Part shown: piece by piece, positions 20,023 through 29,750 of the stretch
Layout: each line of letters starts with the position of its first letter
Position numbering within the stretch: the stretch's first letter is position 1
Origin: Chitinophagaceae bacterium
Lineage (GTDB): Bacteria > Bacteroidota > Bacteroidia > Chitinophagales > Chitinophagaceae
DNA length: 64,000 nucleotides
Direction of reading: 5' to 3'
Assembly: GCA_016713965.1 (NCBI GenBank)
Contig: JADJOC010000002.1
Span: 163,501 to 227,500 of the forward strand
Made by a program: the position numbers and the translations under genes
Notes under the pieces: model-generated
Databases searched by the model: none
What the model was told of the DNA's origin: nothing
The model's input: only the letters and a program-made list of their open reading frames with translations

Positions 20023-21018
20023 CTAAAAAAGTAATCTTTTACATTCATTCAATAACTCATCCCTATCAATAGCTACGGTACCTACCTGCTCACAAACCAG
20101 GCCTCCGGCAATATTTGCAATCTCTGCTGTTAAGCGTACTTGCCTGGTAGCGGCATAAACTAATGAGGCTACAGCAATAACCGTATCACCTGCACCACTT
20201 ACATCTGCTATAGCACGTATGTGGGTAGCTATAATATCAGTTTCATTATTTTGCTGAAAAAAAATCCCTTTTTCTGACAGTGTAATTAGTGAAATATGGT
20301 GGGATAATTTTTTTTGAAGTGAAATGTGCAATTCTTTTAAAGCAGTTAGATTTGTAATATCAGTAATAATATTTAAAGCTTCTTTTACTTCTTTCAGGTT
20401 TGGTTTAAAAATATCTACGCCCTTATAAGCAAAAAAGTTTTTTCGCTTGGGGTCAACCGTAGTAATAATATTGTGCTGTTTGCATAAGTCAATTACAGCA
20501 TTAATAATATTATCTGTTAAAACACCTTTATTATAATCTTCGAAAATTACAACGGCAGGTTTTTCTGTGAGTATATATTTTTTAAAAGCATTAAGCAACA
20601 GGTTTTCTTCATCTTTTTGCAGGTCGGTGTCCAGCTCTTCATCCAGCCGCATCATTTGCTGGTTACGGCTGATGATCCGGGTTTTGTTGGTAGTTGGCCT
20701 GGTATTACTTTTTATGATGCATGACGTATCAATATCATTCTGCTGCAGCAATGTTATCAGCTGTTTACCGCTATCATCATCGCCAATAACACTCAATACA
20801 GTTACCACTGCACCTAATGATTTAAGGTTTAAAGCCACATTACCGGCACCGCCTATGCGCTTTTCTTTTTTGCTAACTGCAACCACGGGTACGGGTGCCT
20901 CCGGCGAAATCCTGTCCACATTGCCCCACCAATAAGTATCCAGCATCACATCCCCTATTACTGCAACTTTAATTTGTGCAAACTGTTTGAATAAATTATC
21001 AAAATCAACTGAAGGCAT
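20023..21018 (-). CDS. rfaE1: D-glycero-beta-D-manno-heptose-7-phosphate kinase (PfkB family)
   Basis: About 331 residues from ATG at 21018. PfkB carbohydrate kinase matching the kinase domain of HldE/RfaE: VIGDVMLDTYWWGNVDRISPEAPVPV near the N-terminus, KRIGGAGNVALNLKSLGA, and the C-terminal ATP/anion-hole motif DVSGAGDTV with catalytic Asp. It phosphorylates heptose-7-phosphate at C1 for ADP-heptose used in LPS core. The cytidylyl/adenylyl-transferase half is absent, as in organisms with a split enzyme. The gene starts 7 bp past the permease stop on the same strand. Confidence 0.88.
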   Translation of the reverse strand: MPSVDFDNLFKQFAQIKVAVIGDVMLDTYWWGNVDRISPEAPVPVVAVSKKEKRIGGAGNVALNLKSLGAVVTVLSVIGDDDSGKQLITLLQQNDIDTSCIIKSNTRPTTNKTRIISRNQQMMRLDEELDTDLQKDEENLLLNAFKKYILTEKPAVVIFEDYNKGVLTDNIINAVIDLCKQHNIITTVDPKRKNFFAYKGVDIFKPNLKEVKEALNIITDITNLTALKELHISLQKKLSHHISLITLSEKGIFFQQNNETDIIATHIRAIADVSGAGDTVIAVASLVYAATRQVRLTAEIANIAGGLVCEQVGTVAIDRDELLNECKRLLF

Positions 21019-21025
21019 AAAATGT

Positions 21026-22471
21026 TTACACTTTTTTTCGATTATTAATAGCAATATAATAAACAGGTATTCCGGCCACAACAATACCCAAGCCTATACC
21101 TGCATACAGCGGCTTCATAATGATAAGGAAAACGCAGAATATCAGGGCCAATATAATATAAATAACAGGAAGTACCGGATACCCAAATGCTTTATAAGGC
21201 CGTTCCATACCAGGTCTTTTTTTTCTTAGCCTGAATATACCCATCAATGTAATGGCATAAAAAATAACTACTACAAAAGATATCATATCCAGCAGGTTAC
21301 CATATTTGCCACTTAAACACAATACACATGCCCAGATACATTGTGCCCACAGCGCAAATTCAGGTACTGCATTTTTATTTAAGCTGCCGGCTTTTTTAAA
21401 AAACAACCCGTCTTTCGCCATAGCGTTGTACACCCTGGCACCTGCTAAAATCAACCCATTATTGCACCCGAAAGTGGATATCATAATCATTATGGCAATG
21501 ATTTTAGTTCCGGCATCACCGAAAATTGCATTTGATGCAGTTACCGCCACCCGGTCATTTTCTGCAAAAGCAATTTCATTCAAAGGTAAAACGGCCACAT
21601 ACATTAAATTAGCTGCCACATAAATTACGGTAACAATCAGCATACCCAGAAATAAACTTAAACCAATATTTCTTTTTGGATTTTTAATTTCCCCGGCAAT
21701 AAAAGTTACATTATTCCAGGCATCGCTGCTAAAAATAGAACCCGCCATGGAAGCCGCTACAGCACCAAGCATTCCTATGCCGATAATATTCTCCCAGGAG
21801 GCTGTCCCTTTATTCCATCCTTTCATAGAAAAAGCATCACTCCAGTTGGCATTCCAGATATCAGCTTTCGCCGCCAGGATAAAACCGAATATAATCAACC
21901 CGAATAAGCTTAATAATTTTGTAGCCGTAAACGTGGTTTGAATAATCTTGCCGCTTTTTATGCCTCTTGTATTTATATAAGTAAGCAATATAATTAGCCC
22001 AATAGCTACCAGTTGCGCAGCCGATATTTGCAACCATCCCAGGGGCAGCACAATATTATTCTCACTTAAAGATGGTATCAAATAAGCGGCAAATTTACTA
22101 AAGGCTACACCTACAGCAGCAATGGTTGCGGTTTGAATTACTGCAAAAAAACTCCAGCCATATAAAAAACCTGCTAATGGATTAAAGGCTTCTTTTAAAT
22201 AAACATATTGCCCACCCGCTTTCGGAAACATGGCACTTAGCTCTCCATAGCTTAATGCGGCAGTAAGCGTCATAAAGCCGGTTATCAGCCACACCACTAT
22301 CAGCCAGCCGGCACTTCCTACATTACGGGTGATGTCGGCGCTTACAATAAAAATGCCCGAACCAATCATGGAGCCTGCTACAATCATAGTAGCATCAAAT
22401 AAGCCAAGGCTGGGCTTAAAGCCTTCATTTACCTCTTTAAGGTCGGATACAAACGGGATATTTTCAGGCAT
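21026..22471 (-). CDS. APC-family amino acid permease
   Basis: 481 residues with about 12 membrane segments. The first helix carries DATMIVAGSMIGSGIFIV, the unwound-helix GSGIF motif typical of APC transporters (LAT/CAT-like), followed by SYGELSAMFPKAGGQYVYLKEAFNP. It probably exchanges or imports amino acids across the inner membrane; the substrate cannot be read from sequence. Followed 7 bp later by the heptose kinase, likely one transcript. Confidence 0.88.
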   Translation of the reverse strand: MPENIPFVSDLKEVNEGFKPSLGLFDATMIVAGSMIGSGIFIVSADITRNVGSAGWLIVVWLITGFMTLTAALSYGELSAMFPKAGGQYVYLKEAFNPLAGFLYGWSFFAVIQTATIAAVGVAFSKFAAYLIPSLSENNIVLPLGWLQISAAQLVAIGLIILLTYINTRGIKSGKIIQTTFTATKLLSLFGLIIFGFILAAKADIWNANWSDAFSMKGWNKGTASWENIIGIGMLGAVAASMAGSIFSSDAWNNVTFIAGEIKNPKRNIGLSLFLGMLIVTVIYVAANLMYVAVLPLNEIAFAENDRVAVTASNAIFGDAGTKIIAIMIMISTFGCNNGLILAGARVYNAMAKDGLFFKKAGSLNKNAVPEFALWAQCIWACVLCLSGKYGNLLDMISFVVVIFYAITLMGIFRLRKKRPGMERPYKAFGYPVLPVIYIILALIFCVFLIIMKPLYAGIGLGIVVAGIPVYYIAINNRKKV

Positions 22472-22527
22472 AAAAAAACTCGCTTTTAATAACGAGTTAT
22501 CAAGATATATAAATTGTAGTAAAAAAA

Positions 22528-23136
22528 CTATTTTTTTGCTGTCGGTTTCATTTTCTCATTCATCCCGTCAATTACATATTTTGTAATATTTAAGGTAGTG
22601 TCTTTATATAACATATAATCCAGGCCCGAGCCTGCAGTAAGAATGAATGTAAATTTTTTATCTTTATTATAATCCGCTAAAAATTCTTTTAATTTCTTTT
22701 GGATATCATCCATAAAAGTGAAACTCTTTTCATTCAGCTTTTGACTTTTGGATTGCTTGGCACCATCAATTTGCTGCTGCTGCTGGATTAAGGTATTTTG
22801 CATCTGCTCCATTTCTGCCGGTGATGATGCCCCTTTTTTTATAAAATTATCTCTTTGAGCCTGTAAGCGTTTATAACCGTTTTGCCATTCATTTTCAATT
22901 GCTGTTTGTTCAGCCTCCAGTTCCTTACGCCTGTCTTTTATATAAACAATATGCTTGTTAAGCGAATCCAGCTCTATATAAGCAATAGAAGCTTTTGCAG
23001 CAAACGTATCTTTAACATGCACAGTTTCATTATTTGCACTGGCCTTGATATTAGGTTTCGCAGAAAAATTATAATAATATAAATAACCTACAGCCGCTAA
23101 CAATAATACATTAATAACAAGTAAAACATTCTTCAT
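22528..23136 (-). CDS. OmpH/Skp-family periplasmic chaperone-like protein
   Basis: 202 residues: an N-terminal membrane helix (NVLLVINVLLLAAVGYLYYY), a beta strand IAYIELDSLNKH, a long coiled-coil hairpin rich in Glu/Gln/Lys (about 65-150), and a C-terminal FTFILTAGSGLDYMLYKDTTLNIT strand pair. This matches Skp/OmpH, which holds unfolded outer-membrane proteins. It keeps its N-terminal helix as an anchor, since I see no clear cleavage site. Upstream of the permease by 56 bp. Confidence 0.82.
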   Translation of the reverse strand: MKNVLLVINVLLLAAVGYLYYYNFSAKPNIKASANNETVHVKDTFAAKASIAYIELDSLNKHIVYIKDRRKELEAEQTAIENEWQNGYKRLQAQRDNFIKKGASSPAEMEQMQNTLIQQQQQIDGAKQSKSQKLNEKSFTFMDDIQKKLKEFLADYNKDKKFTFILTAGSGLDYMLYKDTTLNITKYVIDGMNEKMKPTAKK

Positions 23137-23599
23137 TACAATAAATTTTTATTTGCGGCAAGATAAATATAAAGTATAAAGCAGCCATCTGTTTATAAAA
23201 AGTTTAGTAAAGGCTTAACAGCTGATAAAAAACCAGGGGTTGTGTGCTTTTTATTTTTTAATCAGCTGCAGTTGCGGCTGTACGCAGTACTCCTCTACGC
23301 CACAGGCGGATTGCGGGGTACTTGCTGCCATCCGCCAGCCCATCGCCGGTATATCTTTATTCATCGTTTTTAGTGCATGCAGTTAATATTTAAATAGACC
23401 TCTTGTATAATTAGCCTTATCCTCTCCTTTAGAGAGGAATTAAAGGTAAGGTTGAACAAAAAATATGAATTATGCAAGAGGTCTAATGAATGCCTGACCC
23501 GGGAATAACATACTAAACCTTTCAGTAACACGTTAGTTAAGTAACCGTTGCTAGTCTAAGAAATAAAAATTAACTTAGCTGAATTAACTACCTAATTGC
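23137..23599. other. Intergenic DNA, 463 bp, no gene; holds a palindromic element
   Basis: No plausible coding frame. A GC-rich block at about 23268-23350 contains GGCGGAT...ATCCGCC arms, and the 91-bp dyad element follows at 23395-23485. Confidence 0.6.
23395..23485. repeat. 91-bp MITE-like element with 18-bp terminal inverted repeats
   Basis: TAGACCTCTTGTATAATT at the left end and AATTATGCAAGAGGTCTA at the right end match as inverted repeats in 17 of 18 positions. Inside are CCTTATCCTCTCC and a nested CCTCTC/GAGAGG hairpin resembling the CCCTCC/GGAGGG hairpin at 61068. Too short to code. It could fold as one long hairpin in RNA. Confidence 0.65.
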
Positions 23600-24747
23600 A
23601 TGCCACAATTATCTATTTGGGAAAAAGAAAGCTTCTTTGTTCCACAAGATGTAATCATTATTGGTAGCGGGTTTGTAGGTCTGTGGAGTGCTTTGCATAT
23701 TAAGTTATTAAATCCTAGTTACAAAATTACTATTCTCGAAAAAGGAATAATCCCTACAGGTGCCAGCACCCGCAATGCAGGCTTTAGTTGTTTTGGCAGC
23801 CCCTCAGAGTTATTACATGATGCCACTACAATGGGTGAAGATAAAATGTGGCAGCTGGTTGCCATGAGGTACAAAGGCCTGATGGAAATACAAAAATATT
23901 TTACTTCCGGAGAAATAGGGTATGACGCCAATGGCGGATTTGAATGTTTTTCCCGTCTATCACCGGATTGGGAAGAATGCCAACAAAAATTAGGCTGGCT
24001 GAATGCAGGCATGGAAAAGCTTACAGGCATACCCAATACATTTGCCGTAGCCGATGAAAAATTGCTGAAATGGGTTTTAACGGTGTGGATCATCTGATAG
24101 AAAATAAATTAGAAGGCGGCCTCCACTCAGGAAAACTTATACAGGCATTACTAAAAAAAGTGCAAGGGCTGGGTGTACAGGTATTAACAGGCATATCTGT
24201 AAATGGTTATACAAAAATTAAAAATAAAATACTTGTAGATACTTCTTACGCCCCTATCCAAACCCGGCAGCTTTTATTGTGTACCAATGCATTTACCAAA
24301 GAGCTGATACCCGGTATAGATATTGTGACCAACAGAGGCCAGGTCTTAATTACCAATCCCATTAAAAATTTAAAAATAAAAGGTACATTTCATTTTGATA
24401 AAGGTTACTACTATTTCAGGAACCTGGGGAGCCGCTTACTACTAGGTGGTGCCAGGAATTCCGCTTTTGAGCAAGAAAATACCCTTGAAATGGATATTAC
24501 TGCCGGGATACAGGAAAAGCTGGAAAAATTTATTCATGAGTATTTATTACCCGACATTTCTTTTTACATTACAGACAGGTGGAGCGGTATCATGGCCATG
24601 GGCACAGAAAAGTTACCTATTGTGCAAGAACTTGATGACAACATTTTTTGTTGTGTACGCATGAGCGGAATGGGAGTAGCCTTAGCGCCGGTAGCAGCTC
24701 AGGAAGCAGCACAGTTAATAAGATCAGCATTAAAAAAAATCCGGTAA
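23600..24747 (+). CDS. FAD-dependent amino acid oxidase (DAO)-family oxidoreductase, one frameshift
   Basis: 382 residues after adding one A to the AAA at about 24068-24070. Dinucleotide-binding motif VIIIGSGFVGLWSALHI is at residues 13-29, followed by LEKGIIPTGASTRNAGF, the flavin-contact STRNAGFSCFG common in DadA/PuuB/glycine oxidase relatives, and the C-terminal GIMAMGTEKLPIVQ and MSGMGVALAP (FAD-binding). It would oxidise an amine or amino acid; the substrate is unknown. Uncorrected it appears as two overlapping frames (to 24097 and from 24070). Confidence 0.85.
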
Positions 24748-24920
24748 TTTTAAAAAGAAATTTATAAACTCAATAATATTTATAATAATGTTAATAATTA
24801 ATAAAATACTGTTACATCTTATTCATTAAATTGTGGTACACGAGTTGGTTATGAAATATATATTATACACCTAACGCTGCATAATACCTTTATATTAAAA
24901 GCAGCATAAAAAACAATCAT

Positions 24921-25901
24921 TTGACAGAAACAATAATAAATTTAGAAACCGTAAACCCTATTGAATTTTTTGGCGTTAACAACGGCAAATTAGATATTTT
25001 AAAAAGGAAATTTCCTTTACTTAAAATCTTAAGCCGCGGCACCCAGTTGAAATTAAGCGGTGCCCCGGAGCAAATAGAAGGAGCCAAAGAAAAGATTGCA
25101 TTAATCATTCAATACCTGGAGCGGAACGGGCATATGAGTGAAAACTACATAGAGCAGATTTTAGGAGGCGATGATGAAAAAGTGATTGATAATTTTATAG
25201 ACCGCAACCCCAATGATGTACTTGTTTTTGGCCCTAATGGCAAAACAGTAAGAGCCAGGACATCTAATCAAAAATTAATGGTGCAGGCATGTGATAAGAA
25301 TGATATAGTATTTGCCATTGGCCCGGCCGGTACGGGTAAAACTTATACAGCGGTGGCTTTGGCGGTAAGGGCATTAAAAAATAAATCGGTTAAAAAAATC
25401 ATTTTAACAAGACCCGCAGTGGAAGCCGGAGAAAGTCTGGGATTTTTACCCGGTGATTTAAAAGAAAAAATTGATCCGTATTTACGTCCGTTATACGATG
25501 CGCTGGATGATATGATACCGGCTGATAAGTTAGGTTATTACATGAGTACCCGTACTATTGAAATTGCCCCCCTGGCTTATATGAGGGGGCGTACATTGGA
25601 TAATGCATTTATTATATTGGATGAAGCACAAAATACCAATGATCTTCAAATAAAAATGTTTTTAACAAGGATAGGCCCAAATGCCAAAGCTATCATAACA
25701 GGTGATCCTACGCAGATTGATTTGCCAAAAAACCAACAAAGTGGCCTGTTTCGGGCAACAAGGATTTTGCGTAATATTGATGGAATTGCCCATATTGAGC
25801 TGGATGAAGAAGATGTAGTAAGGCATAAACTGGTAAAAGCTATTATTAAAGCTTACAATAAAGAGGATGAAAGAACTACTATACCGATAGAAAAAAGATA
25901 A
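24921..25901 (+). CDS. phoH: PhoH-family ATPase
   Basis: 326 residues starting at TTG 24921; the first in-frame ATG is over 200 bp further and would remove the N-terminal domain. The N-terminal KH-like region (TIINLETVNPIEFFGVNN) is followed by the P-loop GPAGTGKTYTAVALA near residue 138, RPAVEAGESLGFLPGDLKEK and Walker B FIILDEAQNT. Members are implicated in RNA metabolism, with a helicase-like fold. In many bacteria it pairs with ybeY, which is not adjacent here. Confidence 0.9.
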   Translation: MTETIINLETVNPIEFFGVNNGKLDILKRKFPLLKILSRGTQLKLSGAPEQIEGAKEKIALIIQYLERNGHMSENYIEQILGGDDEKVIDNFIDRNPNDVLVFGPNGKTVRARTSNQKLMVQACDKNDIVFAIGPAGTGKTYTAVALAVRALKNKSVKKIILTRPAVEAGESLGFLPGDLKEKIDPYLRPLYDALDDMIPADKLGYYMSTRTIEIAPLAYMRGRTLDNAFIILDEAQNTNDLQIKMFLTRIGPNAKAIITGDPTQIDLPKNQQSGLFRATRILRNIDGIAHIELDEEDVVRHKLVKAIIKAYNKEDERTTIPIEKR

Positions 25902-25932
25902 TTAATTTCCCCAGGCAATTTTATTAAAACAC

Positions 25933-26610
25933 ATGTTTTTGTATTTAAGAAATAATTGGAGGTGGCCTTTAGGTTACCTCCTTTTTTTAGCTATCGGTTG
26001 CAACCACTCAAAAGTAGCCCCATTAATTATAACCAGCCAGGATTCTATCGTACAAAAGCAATTAATTGTAAGGGCTTTTGATTCAATAGACATCGTTAAA
26101 AATATTATTAAAACAGGAGATCTTATTGTGCGTACAGGCAACGATTTTACCAGCGAAAGCCTTCGTGGCCTAAACCAGCGGGATCAAACTTACTCTCATT
26201 GTGGTATTGCAAGCATTGAAAACGATACTTTATTTGTGTACCATGCACTTGGAGGAGAATTTAATCCTGATCAGAAAATTAAACGGGAAATATTTAAAAA
26301 TTTTAGTGAGCCCTATAGCAACAGGGGTATTGGTATTTACAGGTTTGGTATCCGTCAGGCAGATATTGCAGGTTGCATTCAAATGGCTAAACAATTATAT
26401 CAAGAGGGTGTAATGTTTGACATGGAATTTGATTTAAAAACCAATAACCGGATGTATTGCGCCGAATTTGTATATAAATCTTATACTCAAGGGAGCCAAA
26501 ATAAATTAGCATTTAATATCAGCCATATAAAAACATTTGAATTTATTGGCGTGGATGATTTGTTTTTGCATCCATTATGCACTTTACAAAAAAAGCTTGT
26601 CTATAAATAA
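25933..26610 (+). CDS. YiiX-like permuted papain-fold (NlpC/P60-like) lipoprotein
   Basis: 225 residues with a lipobox (LFLAIGC), so probably anchored in the membrane. GDLIVRTGNDFTSESLRG and TYSHCGIA (His) come first and the nucleophile-containing RMYCAEFVYKSY comes late, the circularly permuted order of the YiiX/YaeF (C92-type) group of NlpC/P60 proteins. A peptidase or amidase role on cell-wall or lipid substrates is inferred. The 3' end plus following spacer was duplicated downstream (27171-27315), so the gene is the left edge of a tandem duplication that produced the small lipoproteins. Confidence 0.8.
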   Translation: MFLYLRNNWRWPLGYLLFLAIGCNHSKVAPLIITSQDSIVQKQLIVRAFDSIDIVKNIIKTGDLIVRTGNDFTSESLRGLNQRDQTYSHCGIASIENDTLFVYHALGGEFNPDQKIKREIFKNFSEPYSNRGIGIYRFGIRQADIAGCIQMAKQLYQEGVMFDMEFDLKTNNRMYCAEFVYKSYTQGSQNKLAFNISHIKTFEFIGVDDLFLHPLCTLQKKLVYK

Positions 26611-26664
26611 TCTTCAAAAAAAACATAAAAGTCAACTACTTTTACAACTCTAAAAATTATAATT

Positions 26665-27144
26665 ATGAAAAAAATGTTATTGGCTGTAACTGTTTTAACA
26701 GCAGGGTTATTATTTAGCTGTAATTCAGGAAGCGATCCTAAAGCCGTATTAATTGACTTTACTGATGCTTTATCTAAAAAAGATATATCAAAAGCCAGGA
26801 AATTAGCTACTGAAGATAGTAAGCAAATGTTAGACATGATGGATGCAGCCATGAAGATGGAAAATGGAACAAAAGATGATGGAATAAAAGTAGATAGTGA
26901 ATTTGATAAAACTAATATGGAGTTTAGCGAGGCAAAGATTGAGGGTGATAAAGCTACCGTTCCTGTAAAAGATAAAAAAAGTGGCAAAACTACCAATTAT
27001 ATTTTAAAAAAAGAAGATGGTAAATGGAAAGTAGCATTTAGTAAATCATCTTTAATGGAGATGGAAGACATAGACCGAACAGAGAATGAAATCCCTGGCA
27101 ACTCCCCAGTAAAAGACTCGGATACTTTAAAGGAGAATAAGTAA
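26665..27144 (+). CDS. Small DUF4878-like lipoprotein, paralogue 1
   Basis: 159 residues with a lipobox ending LLFSC after a short hydrophobic signal (MKKMLLAVTVLTAG). The mature part has a cystatin/NTF2-like pattern typical of DUF4878: a helix with AVLIDFTDALSKKDISKARKLAT, then paired strands ending KDGKWKVAFSKSSLMEM. Paralogue of 27316-27717 (near-identical signal and core) and more distantly of 27899-28476 and 29887-30303. Function unknown. Unlike paralogue 2 it has a short polar C-terminal tail. Confidence 0.75.
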   Translation: MKKMLLAVTVLTAGLLFSCNSGSDPKAVLIDFTDALSKKDISKARKLATEDSKQMLDMMDAAMKMENGTKDDGIKVDSEFDKTNMEFSEAKIEGDKATVPVKDKKSGKTTNYILKKEDGKWKVAFSKSSLMEMEDIDRTENEIPGNSPVKDSDTLKENK

Positions 27145-27170
27145 AGCTAAAGAGAGCTAATAATTGAAAT

Positions 27171-27315
27171 TTAATATCAGTTATAAAAAAACATTTCAAT
27201 TTTATTGGCGTGGTTAACGTGTTTTACATCCATAATGTAGTTTACAAAAGCTTATTTATAAATGATCTTCAAAAATATAAAAGCAAAATACTTTTATACC
27301 TCTAAAATTATAATT
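27171..27315 (+). pseudogene. Duplicated remnant of the 3' end of the YiiX-like gene plus its spacer
   Basis: Aligns by eye along its whole length with 26513-26664: both begin TTAATATCAG, share ATTTATTGGCGTGG and GATCTTCAAAAA blocks, and end with AAATTATAATTATGAAAAAA at a lipoprotein start. The coding frame is lost through indels. It marks the duplication unit as gene end plus spacer plus lipoprotein. Confidence 0.8.
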
Positions 27316-27717
27316 ATGAAAAAAATATTATTGGCTATAACTGTTTTAACAGCAGGATTTTTATTTAGCTGCACTTCGGGAAATGACCCTAAGACTGTAT
27401 TAATTGATTTTGCCGATGCTTTAACAAAAAAAGATTTAGTCACAGCTAGGAAACTAGCTACTGCAGATAGTAAGGAATTATTTGATATGATGGATGAAGC
27501 TTTGAAAACAGAAGATGATAAAACAAAAGTAAACAGCACATTTGATAAAGCTAATATGGAATTTGGCGAAGCTAAAATTGAAGGCAATATAGCTAAGGTT
27601 CCTGTAAAAGATAAAAAAACTGGGAAAACTACAAATTTTACTTTAAAAAAAGAAGACAACAAATGGAAAGTAGTTTTTACCATAGCGGCAATAATCGAAA
27701 TGGACAGTAGTATATAG
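27316..27717 (+). CDS. Small DUF4878-like lipoprotein, paralogue 2
   Basis: 133 residues from ATG 27316, with lipobox FLFSC. Nearly the same protein as paralogue 1: KTVLIDFADALTKKDLVTAR, FDKANMEFGEAKIEGNIAKV, KTGKTTNFTLKKEDNKWKVV. It is shorter, with no C-terminal polar tail. The duplication carried the upstream spacer, so both genes probably share regulatory sequence. Possible longer starts upstream lie in the pseudogene remnant and lack a signal peptide at the right place. Confidence 0.72.
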   Translation: MKKILLAITVLTAGFLFSCTSGNDPKTVLIDFADALTKKDLVTARKLATADSKELFDMMDEALKTEDDKTKVNSTFDKANMEFGEAKIEGNIAKVPVKDKKTGKTTNFTLKKEDNKWKVVFTIAAIIEMDSSI

Positions 27718-27898
27718 TAGATTAACAATGCAACCGTGGCATACCCCGTGCCTGGTAGACTCTGGCCACGTTAATTAAAATTTAGACTGCTTCTAAAAAA
27801 ATTGGAAGTTCCAGACAGCATTTACAAAAAGCCGGAATAATTTTTATTTGCGAAAATTTGAACTACCTGATTTACTTAAAGTAGCATAAAAAATTTAA

Positions 27899-28476
27899 AT
27901 GAAAAAATATTATTAGTTGTAACTGTTTTAACAAGCCTGCTGTTTGGTTGCAACACCAGGAAAAAAAATGATGAAAACCCAAGAGTTGTAGTAATGAATT
28001 TTTTTGATGCCATACAAAAAAAGGACATTGATGCCGCAAAAGACCTGGCAACTGCTGATAGTAAAAGTATGCTGAATATAATAGACATGGCCCTTAAAGT
28101 GAAAAGTGATTTTAAATTAGATGAATTTGACCAATCAAACATGGAGTTTAGTGAAGCAAAGATTAATGGAGATAATGCAACTGTTTCTGTAAAAGAAAAA
28201 ACCTCAGGCGAAGCAACAAACTTAAGCCTAAAAAAGGAAAATGGTGAATGGAAAGTGGCCTTTGATTTATCTTCACTAATGGAAATGGGTGTGGAACAAA
28301 TGAAAAATTCAGGAACTGGAATTACAGATAGTATTTCTAATAGTTTTGATCAGTTAAATATTGATTCCATAGAAAAGGAAATGGAGAAAGGAATGAAGAA
28401 ATTAGAAGAAAATAAAGAAAAAATAGAAGAAGCAGTAAAAGAATTAAATAAGGATATAAACAAAACGATTAACTAA
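27899..28476 (+). CDS. Small DUF4878-like lipoprotein, paralogue 3 with coiled-coil tail (one frameshift)
   Basis: 192 residues from ATG 27899 after adding one A to the A6 run at 27901-27907, which restores a signal peptide MKKILLVVTVLTSLLFGC. The core matches the other paralogues (MNFFDAIQKKDIDAAKDLAT, SNMEFSEAKINGDNATV). A charged helical tail about 45 residues long (MEKGMKKLEENKEKIEEAVK) is unique to this copy. Lies just upstream of IS copy A; its own terminator is on the far side of the IS. Confidence 0.7.
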
Positions 28477-28530
28477 TCATATTGAATCGTCCTAAAATAA
28501 GTTGACGGTTTTAAAATATTCCCGGTTTCC

Positions 28531-29446
28531 TCAAGGAGCCGGGATTTTTGTTTGATGTACCTGTTGTGGCGTTTTCATTTTAAGTGCCAGGTGAGGTCTT
28601 TTTGATTGTATAAAAATATGCTTTCCTGTACTAATTTTTTTACCTGTTCTTTAGTTTTTAAAATTCTATCCATACCAAATTCTTCTTTTATGGTCCGGTT
28701 CATTCTTTCAGCCAGTGCATTTTCATACGGGTCTCCGTTTTCTGTCATGCTAAGCCTAATATTATTGTTATTACTTAGCGATTCATATTCTTTGCTGCAA
28801 TACTGCAATCCCCTGTCAGAATGATGGATAGTTGGTATATTTTTATTTCTACGTTGCCCGGTTGCCATATGCAATGCTTTAATCATGCTTTCAGTTTCCA
28901 TTGTATCATCTACAGCATAACCCACTATTTTCCGGCTGTACATATCGGTTATCATATTTAAATAACAGTTGCCTTGCTGGGTCTTCAAATAAGTAATATC
29001 ACTTACCCAGACTTCATCTGGTTGCTTTACTGTTTTTCCTTTAATGATATTTGGCCATTTTCTTAGCCAGTGCTTACTCATAGTAGTTTGTACATACCTA
29101 CGCCTGGGCTTGATTTGCAAACCATAATACTGCATTAATGCAAAGAGCTTATCACGGCCAAACTTTAGGTTTTGCTGCTTTAAATCTTCTTTAATGAGAT
29201 AATAAATCTTACGGTACCTACCCTGGGTAAGAGTTTTCTTTGATTATCCACTAATTGTTTTACAGCTGCCTGTTTTGCCAATTGTTTAGCAGCATCCTTT
29301 GGTTGCTTATATACATATTGACGGCTGTAACCCAAGGTAGCGGCTATAGTTCCGACTGATTGTTTGGTTCCCCCTGGTTGTCGGAAGCTGCTTGTGACAG
29401 GGGTAAGTACTTTTTCTGATCTCAGTATTAAACAGATCATCTGCAA
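28531..29446 (-). CDS. IS3-family transposase OrfB, copy A (two indels)
   Basis: About 305 residues when corrected. N-terminal HTH_21-like region (VGTIAATLGYSRQYVYK), then an integrase core with DDE residues: Asp in VWVSDITYLKTQQG, Asp in HHSDRGLQYCSKEY and Glu in ENALAERMNRTIKEE. The frame is cut where copy A has GG instead of GGG (about 29213) and T5 instead of T6 near 28600; copy B has the full versions. OrfB is in the +1 frame relative to OrfA, not the -1 expected for the usual IS3 slippage, and has a stop just before TTG 29446, so it may start independently. Confidence 0.85.
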
Positions 29447-29750
29447 TATCTATAGCCCTATTCAATATCTGTTTTTCTGCTTCCAGCAACTTGATCTTTT
29501 TTTCCAATTGGGATATATACGTTTTTGGGGGAGCTTTCTTTTTCATTGGAGTTTTACTTTTCCAATCCAAAGTTCCGTGTTTTCTTAACCATTGCAAAAC
29601 TGTACTTCTTCCCTGAACTCCATACTTTTTTTGGCTCTGCTTATAAGTTAAATAGCCTTTTTCTATTTCATCTACTATTTGCAGTTTAAAAGACAGGCTA
29701 TAATCTTTTTGAGTCCGTTTACTGAAGTCTTTTTCCCTAATATTTATCAT
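29307..29750 (-). CDS. IS3-family OrfA, copy A (intact)
   Basis: 147 residues from ATG 29750. Helix-turn-helix of the IS3 OrfA type (LSFKLQIVDEIEKGYLTYKQSQKKYGVQGRSTVLQWLRKH) followed by a leucine-zipper-like coiled coil (LEKKIKLLEAEKQILNRA) that serves DNA binding and multimerisation. The OrfA frame is intact here but broken in copy B. A longer TTG start at 29771 is possible. Confidence 0.85.
   Translation of the reverse strand: MINIREKDFSKRTQKDYSLSFKLQIVDEIEKGYLTYKQSQKKYGVQGRSTVLQWLRKHGTLDWKSKTPMKKKAPPKTYISQLEKKIKLLEAEKQILNRAIDIADDLFNTEIRKSTYPCHKQLPTTRGNQTISRNYSRYLGLQPSICI

Noticed and set aside
29307..29446. Canonical -1 frameshift joining OrfA and OrfB
   Set aside because: OrfB is in the +1 frame relative to OrfA, and a stop precedes OrfB close by, so an independent start is more likely; polishing of the region could change this.
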